From Atrina japonica (Eukaryota; Mollusca; Bivalvia; Pterioida; Pinnidae): a stretch of DNA of 64,000 nucleotides. Within the stretch, counting starts at the first letter, position 1, and every line of letters starts with the position of its first letter. Of this stretch, positions 13,183-35,190 are shown one piece after another. The DNA lies in assembly GCA_030159075.1 (NCBI GenBank), contig BROG01000028.1, positions 124,001 through 188,000 of the forward strand. Reading direction: 5' to 3'. A program made the translations under genes and the position numbers. Below the pieces are notes generated by a model, which saw only the letters and a list, made by a program, of their open reading frames with translations, searched no databases and was not told the origin of the DNA.

Positions 13183-13392
13183 TTTGGAATAGTGTTTTAC
13201 GCCACACTCAACAATTTTTCAGTTATATAGTGGCAGCCAGTTTTTAATGTTGGAGGAAAGAACTGTTACAATGTACCCGGGAAGAGACCATGACCTTCTG
13301 CAAGTAAACTGACAAAAATCAGCATATGTTAACCAAAAGTGAGAGACTTCATGGTGCGAAGTGCCATGCTCTATCCAGTCACCCACCCACCA
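13183..13392 (-). mobile_element. SINE-2 copy (tRNA-derived, minus orientation)
   Basis: Read on the minus strand it runs from 'gactggatagagcatggca' through 'gaagtctctcacttttggt' to 'ctgaaaaattgttgagtgtg' and 'gcgtaaaacactatt'. The same order occurs at 38045-38215 (minus) and 43967-44158 (plus, with a recognisable tRNA-like head). It lies downstream of the PRXL2B stop and may be part of its 3' UTR or of intergenic DNA. Confidence 0.75.
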
Positions 13393-13577
13393 ACCCCCCG
13401 TGTATAGTGATTCAGAACAAATTTCAAATCTGTAAATTGATTATGTTTTTAAGTATTGTATGTTTTCCGTTGTAAAAGGGTGAAACATTCAACTATACAG
13501 TGTTTGCAAACTATTCTTTACTGGAATGTTACAAACTTGAGTTAATGGATGGTACAAAAGCAGCAAATCTTTCTATT

Positions 13578-13742
13578 TACAGTGAAACCTGGCCTAAAGA
13601 CCGCCTCACTTGGGAGACCATCTCATATTACCTGTATTAAAGGCCTTAAATAGTCTCTTTAGAATTTCTCAATAAAGTGACCACCTCGTTAATCTGACCA
13701 AGTCGGTCAGTTAGTTGGTCTTAATGGCAAGGTTACACTGTA
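13578..13742. mobile_element. MITE with acagtgaaacctggcc ends
   Basis: Left end acagtgaaacctggcc; right end ggcaaggttacactgta. Interior phrases 'gaccgcctcacttgggagac' recur in diverged form near 18170-18310. Located about 250 nt downstream of the PRXL2B stop codon. Confidence 0.6.
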
Positions 13743-13937
13743 TATCAATGTACAATGGCTGTCAACATAATTTATAAACAGGATCTGAAAGTTTCTGTTT
13801 AATAAGAAGTAGAAATATTAAAATTAGTAGTAAGATAATTTCTGCCAAAATACAAAAGAACCTAACCAACACGAATAATATCATGTTTAGAAATGTATTC
13901 TTATCTTGATCAACCCTCACTTATAACATAAACCCTT

Positions 13938-13985
13938 TCACACAACTACATAATACAACATGTATTATTGTAATAGGAATGTCAT
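13938..13985 (-). promoter_or_regulatory. Weak SECIS-like candidate just after the PRXL2B stop
   Basis: On the minus strand an ATGA lies at 13985-13982 and a TGA 48 nt later at 13940-13938. Outside them, gtaaac and gtttat can pair. Inside, the sequence folds into an A/T hairpin (ataataca / tgtattat) and lacks the unpaired AA in the apical loop. The span is shorter than usual. It is listed only as the nearest candidate and is probably not a true SECIS. Confidence 0.12.
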
Positions 13986-13991
13986 ATTTGT

Positions 13992-25819
<11,828 letters not shown>

Positions 25820-26012
25820 GTGCGACTAACACTGAATTAAAATAAAACCGGTGTCCAAGGAAATAATTCTAATTTGTTTGATATTCGCCATCCGTTGCAC
25901 GATGTCGGTGTTGCGAACGGTTCTTCATATTATAGAAATGACATTTCTCAAGGTACACGTAAATAAATAAATCATTTCTAACATTTCAATCTGAAAATCA
26001 CTGATTTACAAC

Positions 26013-26066
26013 AACCAGCGATATATAAAGCTAATATTAGCTTTATATATAGCTGCAACAACCAAA
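26013..26066. mobile_element. Small hairpin element with a perfect 30-bp palindrome
   Basis: Positions 26021-26050 are a perfect palindrome centred on 'ctaatattag' with arms ending in atatataaag/ctttatatat. It is preceded by 'accagcg', as is the related hairpin at 26405-26465. Confidence 0.7.
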
Positions 26067-26404
26067 TGCCAGGGCTACATCAAGCAGACGTGCATCCACG
26101 CGCGCGCACGAGCGGAACCAGTAACGAGTGACGACAATTATTTAGAACAATTTTGTTGAACGTTTGTTCAGCAAGCAGAATCGGAGACGTGTGTGGCAGA
26201 ACGTAGATAAACATTCCGACTATTTTTATTTATTTTTCAGGAAATCAATATGGTTTTCGCACAAAATTAGATTCTACATGTAATTCAATACTTTTCATAT
26301 TTTAGTCTAAAATATCAGAAAACATGCCACTAGATATATTTGCGTTCCAAACTTTGCCTTTCTTTCTATTTGTTTGTCACCTGTTTTATTAAATGTACTG
26401 TATC

Positions 26405-26465
26405 ACCAGCGATGTATATATAAAGCCTAAAGTTAGGCTTTAAAATACATTTATATATCACTGGT
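26405..26465. mobile_element. Small hairpin element with accagcgat / atcactggt ends
   Basis: Terminal 9-bp near-perfect inverted repeat and inner arms 'tataaagcctaa' / 'ttaggcttta'. Same architecture as 26013-26066, about 390 bp away. Probably a miniature fold-back element. Confidence 0.7.
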
Positions 26466-26869
26466 ATTATCTATAGTTCTGGTCGGTACTAGAAATCAAA
26501 TATATTATACGGTGACACCGGTAACTTACACCTTTAGAGAACGTAAACATAAGGACCAGTATGATGATATAGGTGATAATTATAGATAAATATATAGATT
26601 TCTTCTATGTAAAAATGTTCTGCTAAAATGCTAAGAAATTTCAACTGAACTGTAATCTTTTAAAATAAACGAACTGACTTTACCGCTGCGGATCCTATAT
26701 AATCTGTTTATCTGAGCACATGACACAAATAACTGCTCCCTGACCTATATTAACAGCAATTACAGGTGTTTTGGTTATCGAAGGTCGAGAAAAGTTGTCA
26801 TATTTATTGCTCGCTATGTGAGCGTAGACCAAAATTGCAGTATGATATTGCATACTATGTGAAATTATC

Positions 26870-26963
26870 ATGAACACAGAGGGTAAGTGAATAACAAATA
26901 ATTGGCGACATCAAAGTCACGGCAAATTACGGGGATTTAGAAACAAGGTCGTATTGATAGCCT

Positions 26964-27007
<44 letters not shown>

Positions 27008-27991
27008 TTATAATACGTAAGTACTGCCATATAGTCTATACATATCATAGGCGTCGGAACCGGGGGGTCTAGGGGGGCTTAGCCCCCCCCCCCACTTTTT
27101 TTTGCAAATATAGACATAGGACATAGACGTTTCTGGCGTGTGTATGTGTTTTAAGTTGGTTTAGCCCCCCCCCCCACTTTCAATTTGCTTCCGACGCTGA
27201 TGCATATAGTGATGTACACATACATGTACATACACAGTATGTTTCTGTGTGTGTATATGTGTCCCTGTACATATGATATATATGTAGTGACACATTCACA
27301 GTGACACATACACACAGTGACACATACAGTGACATGTACACACAGTGACATATACTCATTAACACATACACACTGACAAACATACACACTGACAAAGTGA
27401 CACATTCACAGTGATACATACACACTGACATATATACACACAGTGACACATACACAGTGACACATACACACTGACACAAAGTGACACATTCAGTGACACA
27501 TACAGTGACATAATATACACAGTGACACATACACAGTGACACATACACACAGTGACACACACATAGTGACACCTGGCAAAATTTATAGACATAATTTTTT
27601 TTTACTATATATATTTCCTATAAAACCACATTTAAAAAAAAAATATTGTGAAGCAATTTCTTATCGCATTTGAATAGAATTTTCACTGTTTAGTAGTATA
27701 TTACTGTGGTTCATGTATTATTTGTTTTGTTTGAATACACTCATTGATTTAAATTCCCATCTATATATTTAATTGGTACTGCCATAAGTTTTAATGGTGG
27801 AGGAGTTAATCTGCAATTACAATATAATTGGGGGGCTATAAGGGGGGGGGGCTCTGTTTCCAAGTGGTTAGAGCATTGAAAGATTCTGAGATAGGAAATG
27901 TTGAAATGTTGTCTCCTCCTGGTAAAGTTGGGAAATATTATACAATGTATGATGAAATGTAACTGCATCTCATTGATAAAGTTAAGACATG

Positions 27992-28051
<60 letters not shown>

Positions 28052-31000
28052 ATATCTATATGTTGAAATGTTGCATATCAGTAGTAAAGTTTAGAGATTG
28101 TAAACATGCATGTTGAAATGCTTGATCGAAATTGTAAAATTAAGAAAGGTTATGTGTTGCAATATTGTCTCTCAATGGTAAAGTTAGGAAATGTTATTTA
28201 GAAATTAAAATGTTGCATTTCACTGGTAAAGTTAGTTAATGTTATAAGTCGAAACAGTGCTCTAGATAAGCTGCGTATTTTACCCATAAAAAATAAATGG
28301 ATAAGCGAGCAAATTAAAATCCATGTGTAAGATACCCCAGTGCAAATCAAAACTGAAGCATAAAATTAAACACATTGGATCTGAAACCTGCTGAGAGATG
28401 AAATATTGAGTTCACTTGTTCTGAATAGATTTTGGCCATTATGTGTGTTATTAAAGCTCTGTACCACTGTAGAGATAATGCAGTTAAGCTGACCCAACCC
28501 CAGATGTTTAAATTGTGGACTTACATTGTACAGACAGTTAAATACAGATCAATTAATGGTAATTGAGCAACCAAACCTTTATTGTAAAACCAATGGCAAT
28601 CATGATATGGCAACAGAATTGGAAAATACCCACTTGACAGAAATTTTGTGGGTAAAAATACCCATTGGATTTGGAAATGATGGGTATTATACCCAAGTGC
28701 TCAGAAAGCTATCCGGAGCACTGTTGAAATATTGCCTCTCAATGGAAACATTAGGAAATGTTTTACATATCTTGTGGTAAAGTTAGGAGATGTTATACAT
28801 GCCTATTGAAATGATTGACTTCAATGATAAAGTTAGGAAATGTTAATTAGAAATTGAAATGTTGTATTTCAGTGGTAAAGTTAGGAGATGTTATAAGTTG
28901 AAATGTTGTCACTCAGTGGAAATGTTATATGTTGAAATGGTGTTTAAATCATTGGTAAACTTAAGACATGTTCAATGTTGCGATGTTGTCTCACAATGGT
29001 AAAGTCAGGAAATGTTAGTTGATATGTTCCATTTCTATGGTAAAATTAAGAAATGCTGTACAATGTATATTGAAATGTACATTGCATCTCAATGGTAAAA
29101 CTAAGATAAGTGTTAATTTCATGACCCTTTGTTTCTGTTTTTTTTTTTGTAGATAAGACTGGATCTAACAGGTTACCACAAAGCCCTTTGCCTGACCCCC
29201 CGTTTTTAAAGTTGGCTTCACTGGTTAAATTTTGTAAAAGAACTTCAGTCACCATAGTATAGCAATTATTTCATTTTTTTCAGGCCTTCACTCTCTGGTT
29301 GACCCTTTTGCTGATGATGTCAAGGCCATCTGCTGTCTCCTGAACTATGCGGAGCAACTTCGTACAAACAAACATTTCTATGACAACAGTGAAGAATTTT
29401 TATCAAACACCAATACCTTTTTAAAATGTCTTTTGCAATATTATGGGACAAGCAAATCACACTCTGTATCAAACTGGATGTCCTATCTTAGACATTTATT
29501 GTTGATTGTCTCAGAAACTGTTTATATCAAATCAAATTGTGATGTCTGTTGTGTTGCCATAGAAACTGTGATAACTGTTCCAGCGAAGGTCAGGAGACAG
29601 CTGAGAGATTTAAATATTCGGTTGGGAAATGTTTGTAGTTCAATAGTAATGCTGCAGAGAGTGGCTTCATCCATTTGTGATGTACAACAACAAGGTTCCT
29701 TAAATGCTAATGATGAAGAGGGTGTAGTTTGTGTTGAAGATTTGATTGCTATGGTGATGAGATCTAAACAAATTCAAGATTTGCTAGAGGGATGTGAAGT
29801 TTTACTGTCATCTGTAGTTAAAGTTATGGAAGAGAAGTGTTCCAGAGAAAAGAAATTCTTTAATTCACTATCGCTGACAATAGGTGCAGCATGTGCAGGT
29901 ACGTGTATCCTTCTTCATTCAAAAGAAAATCAATTATCTAACTTTCGATTTGTTTGTTGATTATATTTTGTATATAACTATTACTTTAAATATTAACTCT
30001 TTAACCCTTGATGTTACTTTAGACTCATCCAAATCAATAGACAGCATGGTCTACTGTCATAATATAAGGGTGAGCAATTAAATATTGCTTGCTCAATTTT
30101 TGCAGCATTTATATTCAAAATCATACACTCCCAAATTCTAATAGTGGACTCTATGATTCTTTGAAATGGGTGAGTTTAAATGTGACTACAGGGGTAAATG
30201 AGTTAAAATTATACAAGGTCAAACAGCAAAGGCACATTTGTTCTTAACTCATCAACCCCTGAAAAACAATGGACTCATCTATAAATCAATGATTAAGGTC
30301 AGCCCAAATGTGTCTTTAGGAGTAAATGAGTTAACATGACAAAAACCATCAGAGATGATTACTATTCAGGGGAGATAATTATATAAACAGAATGCAGACA
30401 TTTTAGAGTAGATCCATCCATTTTATATGAAGTTACACCATCAACATTTCTTTGGTACAAGGTTTTGTATGAGTCGGAGGACTTTTGTTGTCAGATTTTT
30501 TTTCTTTTTTGATAATTTTTAGCATCCGAAATACCTACCTACAGACTGACTTAAAGTAAAAAGGGAAGGCATCAGAAATACCTATCTACAGACTGACTTA
30601 AAGTATAAAAAGCAAGGCAACCAAAATACCTACCTACAGACAGACTTAACGTAAAAAGGGAAGGCATAAAAATACCTACCTACAGACTGACTTAAAGTAT
30701 ACAAAGCAAGGCAACTGAAATACCTACCAACATACTGACTTAAAGTAAAAAGCGAAGGTATCAGAAATATCTACCTACAGACTGACTTAAAGTATAAAAG
30801 CAAGGCAATCGAAATACCTACCTACAGACTGACTTAAAGTATACAAAGCAAGGCAACTGAAATACTTACCAACAGACTGACTTAAAGTAAAAAGGGAAGG
30901 CATCAGAATTACCTACCTACAGACTGACTTAAAGTACCATATAAAAAGGAAGGTAACAGAAATGCCTACCTACAGACAGACAAAGTAAAACGGGAAGGCA

Positions 31001-34000
31001 TCAGAAATACCTACCTACAGACTGACTTAAAGTAAAAAAGGAAGGAAACAGAAATACCTACCTACAGACAGACAAAGTAAAACGGGAAGGCATCAGAAAT
31101 ACCTACCTACAGACTGACTTAAAGTAAAAAAGGAAAGAAACAGAAATACCTACCTACAGACTGACTTAAAGTAAAAAAGGAAGGCAACAGAAATACCTAC
31201 CTACAGACTGACTTAAAGTACCATATAAAAAGGAAGGTAACAGAAATACCTACCTACAGACAGACAAAGTAAAACGGGAAGGCATCAGAAATACCTACCT
31301 ACAGACTGACTTAAAGTAAAAAAGGAAGGAAACAGAAATACCTACCTACAGACAGACAAAGTAAAACGGGAAGGCATCAGAAATACCTACCTACAGACTG
31401 ACTTAAAGTAAAAAAGGAAGGAAACAGAAATACCTACCTACAGACAGACAAAGTAAAACGGGAAGGCATCAGAAATACCTACCTACAGACTGACTTAAAG
31501 TAAAAAAGGAAGGAAACAGAAATACCTACCTACAGACAGACTTAAAGTAAAAAAGGAAGGAAACAGAAATACCTACCTACAGACTGACTTAAAGTAAAAA
31601 AGGAAGGTAACAGAAATACCTACCTACAGACAGACAAAGTAAAATGGGAAGGCATCAGAAATAAAATGGAAGGCCTACCTACTACAGCTGACTTAAAGTA
31701 AAAAAGGAAGGAAACAGAAATACCTACCTACAGACAGACTTAAAGTAAAAAAGGAAGGAAACAGAAATACCTACCTACAGACTGACTTAAAGTACCATAT
31801 AAAAAGGAAGGCAACAGAAATACCTACCTACAGACAGACAAAGTAAAACATAAGGCATCAGAAATACCTACCTACAGACTGACTTAAAGTAAAAAAAATA
31901 CCTACCTACAGAAGGAAACAGAAATACCTACCTACAGACAGACAAAGTAAAATGGGAAGGCATCAGAAATACCTACCTACAGACTGACTTAAAGTAAAAA
32001 AGGAAGGAAACAGAAATACCTAACTACAGACTGACTTAAAGTAAAAAAGGAAGGAAACAGAAATACCTACCTACAGACTGACTTAAAGTACCATATCAAA
32101 AGGAAGGTAACAGAAATACCTACCTACAGACAGACAAAGTAAAACTGGAAGGCATCAGAAATACCTACCTACAGACTGACTTAAAGTAAAAAAGGAAGGA
32201 AACAGAAATACCTACCTACAGACTGACTTAAAGTACCATATCAAAAGGAAGGAAACAGAAATACCTACCTACAGACAGACAAAGTAAAAAGGAAGGCATC
32301 AGAAATACCTATCAACTAACTAACTTAAAGTAAAAATGATATGAAACAAATACTTACCAACTTAAAATATAAAAAAGGAAGGCAACAGAAATACCTACCT
32401 ACAGACCTATTTAAAGTAAAAAAGAAGGCATTCGAAAAATCTACCTACTGACCGACTCAAAGTGAAAAGAAAGGCAACAGAAATACTACCAACTTACTGA
32501 CTAAAAGTAAAAAAGGAAGGCAACACAAAATACCTACCTACTGATTGACTTAAAGTAAAAAAGGCCTACCTTCTGACTGACTTATAACGTAAAAAGGCCT
32601 ACCTACTGACTGCCTTAAAGTCCAGTGGGTGTGAGCATATCAAACAAATAGGGATAATCTGTTATAATGTAATTTGTTTTAAATTCAACAAAGTAGATAT
32701 TCTTATCTGTAACAGAAGTTGTAGTATAAAGAACTCAATATTTGTATGTTCTAAGGTATGTCAAATATAGATTTTCATTGTTGCCTTATCTTTGAAAGAT
32801 AAGAATGGAGAATTTGATTCTGTAATGTCTGATTCCTACTGGTATTGAACAGAGTGACAAAATCTTTATCTTTGATGTGTGACAAGGTACTATGATGATG
32901 TAAACAAACATAGTGACTGACCACTGGTACCTCTAGACAGACTAAGTATGAGACTTGTACATGTTGTATCAGAGCTATCTATAAGTAAGTACAGTGTAAA
33001 CAAATATGTAAGTTACTGACCACTGGTACGTCTAGATAGACTAAGTTTGAGACTTGTATCAGAGCTATCTACAAGTAAGTACAGTGTAAACATATATATA
33101 AGTTATTGACCACTGATACCTCTAGACAGACTAAGTTTGAAACTTGTACATGTTGTATCAGAGCTATCTGTAAGTAAATAAAATGTAAACATATTATAAG
33201 TCACCCACCACTGGTACGTCTAGATTGACATAAGTTTGAGACTTGTATCAGAGCTATCTATAAGTAAATACAATGTAAACAAATATATAAGTTACTGACC
33301 ACCGATACCTCTAGATAGACATAAGTTTGAGATTTATAAATGTTGCCCATACATGTAGGTAGATACAGCTTTGAGTTTCAATATAAACAGCTAAGAAATA
33401 GTTGTCATAGAGATGCATGTAATTAAAGAACATTTAATTGTTTCATTTTGTCTTACATCTCACTAAGGATTTTTCACTTACATGGGGATGTCACTTTAAG
33501 TACGTGCCACAATCTAAGTACGTGCCACAATCTAAGTATGTGCCACAATCTTGACCCGCTCAGTTAACAAAGACATAGAAGCCAGGATGACATTAAAAAA
33601 AATACCACATGCGCCACTGTTATGCATGTACGGTTCACGCCAGTGGGCCAGGGTGACATTCTAAAAAATGTCACCTAAGCCAACATTATGTGCATATTGT
33701 TTATGGTTTGTCCCAGTGAGAGCTTTTCATCGTATTTGTTTTGTATTTTTAGCTAGCTGGTTAATAGTTGAGATTTGAAATATCTATGGTAATTTTATTA
33801 AAGCAAACAAATATGACACTCGGTATAATAAAAAAAATATTACATTCATGAAAAGGTGATATTGCATATTTTCGCAAAAAAACAGGAAACATTGTTGACC
33901 TTGGCTTCACCTCAGTCAACAATGCTTTCTCAGGGTGAAATATGCAAACTCACCCACTCATGAATGTAATATTTATATAATACATCCAATATCCCTACAA

Positions 34001-35075
34001 AAAGCCTTTAATATTTTGTAATTACTTATAATAAGTCACTAATAAAATGTACAGTATATTGTTATATAAAGTATTTTACCTATATGTATATGATATATTC
34101 TTTACCTACTAAATAGTTAATATACTTGTATAATATACATGTAGGTCTGTAAAGTGGCCTGCATAACAATTTGTCAGATTTACAAATATAGTATTCTTTA
34201 CCTACCTTACTATTAAACTTGTTAAAAGTATAACATTTTACGTATATAATATTCTTAACCAATCCAGTAGATTCTTGTATTTTACCTGTATAATATTCTT
34301 TAGCTACCCAACATATTCTTGTATAAAGTAAACTTATTAGGGGTATAAGATTTTATCTATCAGGAATTTTCTGCCTTATCATATGATGCCAAAATAAGGC
34401 CTCATTCCCAATGCAAAATCAATACATTTTTTCCCAATTTGCTGTCAAAATTTCCCAATTGAAGTGAAGTGACAATGAAGTTGAAGAAATTCTTGCATTT
34501 TCACATAGTTTTGTGGATTTCAAGATTTCCCAGTTTGATAAAATGTTGCTAAAATTCCAAATTCAAAAGGCCCAGGCTCCATTCCCAAAAACTGTGTGGG
34601 GAAATCCCTGTCTATATAATATTCTGTACCCACTCAGTATATTCTTGTTCAAAGTAAACTTATTAGTGGTATAACATTTTACCTATATAATATTCTTTAC
34701 CTTCTCAGTATATTCGTGTATAAAAGTAATTTGGTTTGTAAGACATTCATTTATAGTATATGAACTTTATACACAGGAAACTTGGCCTGGAATTTATGGC
34801 AAGGAAGAACTCCAGAGCAACTAATGTCAACTGGCCTGTGGACAGTGTGCACTGGATTATCAGCAGTTGTTTTGCAAATTCCAAGAGTTAGGGTGTCAGG
34901 TGTCACATGTCAACTGGAGCATCATCGTAAAGAGAGAGAAAAAATCAGACATATCACAAAAGATTGGTTAGATGTAGATATTCTTTCATATGGAAAGCTT
35001 GCTCGCCAGACATCCAAGAGACCAAATGGCTTCATGGTTGGTAAGGTCACAGAAGTTACAACAAATTGTCGATAG
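26870..35075 (+). CDS. Uncharacterised protein with two C-terminal hydrophobic segments, 3 coding exons, 308 aa
   Basis: I do not recognise the family. Exons are 26870-26882 (13 nt: M-N-T-E plus one base), 29284-29898 and 34777-35075. Junctions are GT..AG (gtaagt donor, tttttttcag acceptor; gtacgt donor, acacag acceptor) and all in phase, summing to 927 nt. The long middle exon (residues 6-209) is Leu/Val/Ser-rich, mostly helical in character, with many cysteines (Cys-Cys pairs near residues 22 and 83) and no signal peptide. Two hydrophobic segments, about 196-217 (FFNSLSLTIGAACAG...) and 227-244 (TGLWTVCTGLSAVVLQI), are separated by a short polar loop (QGRTPEQ). They could form a membrane hairpin with a basic C-terminal tail of about 60 residues, so a tail-anchored or organelle membrane protein is possible. 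An AATAAA at 35185-35190 fits a short 3' UTR. The first exon is the least certain part, chosen for exact phase, strong donor and plausible ATG. Confidence 0.7.
26965..27006. repeat. CA microsatellite
   Basis: (CA)n run of about 20 units in intron 1 of the unknown gene. Confidence 0.97.
27051..27197. mobile_element. Fold-back element with gcgtcggaa / ttccgacgc ends and C/G tracts
   Basis: Terminal inverted repeat gcgtcggaa (27051-27059) and ttccgacgc (27189-27197). The interior repeats 'ttagccccccccccac' twice and opens with 'ccggggggtctaggggggc'. Non-coding miniature element. Confidence 0.75.
27270..27575. repeat. Imperfect minisatellite 'cacagtgacacata'
   Basis: Units of about 14-18 bp (cagtgacacata with ca, cac or ttc inserts), about 17 copies. 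The Cys/Val/Ser-rich ORFs on the minus strand (77-130 codons) are all repeat-derived. Confidence 0.92.
27895..29110 (+). repeat. Diverged tandem repeat 'gttgaaatgttg...ggtaaagttaggaaatgtta'
   Basis: Phrases 'gttgaaatgttg', 'tctcaatggtaaagttagga' and 'aatgttat' recur about 15 times at roughly 50-60-bp spacing, with a (TA)n insertion at 27992-28050. Unrelated sequence at about 28250-28720 separates the two blocks; the 84-codon ORF there (28526-28780) has no recognisable character. Confidence 0.8.
30001..30206 (-). mobile_element. TTAA-ended MITE, copy 1
   Basis: Begins ttaaccc and ends gagttaa. Read on the minus strand it matches 54406-54611 over its length, sharing 'catttcaaagaat', 'atgacagtagaccat' and 'tattgat'. 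TTAA termini suggest a piggyBac-like non-autonomous element. Intron 2 of the unknown gene. Confidence 0.65.
30245..30335 (+). repeat. 'gaaaaacaatggact' dispersed repeat copy
   Basis: Matches 35765-35865 and 2380-2465 ('cccctgaaaaacaatggact', 'aaatgtgtctttaggag'). Confidence 0.55.
30525..32625 (+). repeat. Minisatellite, unit about 47 bp, roughly 45 copies
   Basis: Unit 'aaatacctacctacagactg' + 'acttaaagtaaaaaaggaag' + 'gaaacag'. Sub-types with 'gacagacaaagtaaaacggg' and 'taccatataaaaagg' alternate, giving a higher-order pattern of 2-3 units. The array decays at the 3' end (32300-32625). It fills about 2.1 kb of intron 2 of the unknown gene. Confidence 0.97.
32890..33350 (+). repeat. Tandem repeat, unit about 100 bp, 4-5 copies
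   Basis: Phrases 'gaccactggtacctctagac', 'agactaagtttgagacttgt' and 'atcagagctatctataagta' recur in the same order. Confidence 0.88.
33837..33974. mobile_element. MITE with aatattacattcatga / tcatgaatgtaatattt ends
   Basis: Terminal inverted repeat of about 17 bp continuing imperfectly inward (aaaaggtgatattgcatatttt / gaaatatgcaaactcac). The interior repeats 'cattgttgac' in inverted form ('gtcaacaatg'), so the whole element can fold into one hairpin of about 138 bp. Confidence 0.8.
34075..34340 (+). repeat. Diverged tandem repeat 'tacctatataatattctttacc'
   Basis: Phrases 'tattctttacctac', 'gtatattcttgtata' and 'ttattagtggtataac' recur at about 60-75 bp. A second block, 34612-34735, lies on the far side of the 'cagggattt' element, which therefore inserted into the array. 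Confidence 0.75.
34362..34615. mobile_element. 'cagggattt' family element, copy 2
   Basis: Begins 'caggaattttctgcc' and ends 'ggggaaatccctgtc', an imperfect inverted repeat. It splits the tandem array 34075-34735, which reads on either side of it. Confidence 0.6.
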
Positions 35076-35184
35076 CATTGGTTTTTATATTACCTTATCA
35101 AGTATAATTTTTGTTGATCAGATTAAGGAGTCTCTTTCAAGGGAGGTAAATCTTGTGTCTGAAGACGGGTGCTGTCTGTAATCA

Positions 35185-35190
35185 AATAAA
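35185..35190 (+). other. Poly(A) signal AATAAA of the unknown membrane-protein gene
   Basis: Canonical hexamer 110 nt after the TAG at 35073-35075. Confidence 0.6.

Larger units (their letters stand above)
25820..26869. promoter_or_regulatory. Divergent promoter region between PRXL2B and the unknown membrane-protein gene
   Basis: About 1.05 kb between two head-to-head start codons. It contains a short GC-rich, CpG-bearing patch (26098-26120, 'acgcgcgcgcacgagcgg') and two hairpin elements. No TATA box can be assigned. The divergent layout suggests shared regulation, but that is inference. Confidence 0.45.

Noticed and set aside
27180..27592. Cys-rich minus-strand ORFs (77-130 codons)
   Set aside because: Products of the cacagtgacacata repeat; the composition repeats mechanically.
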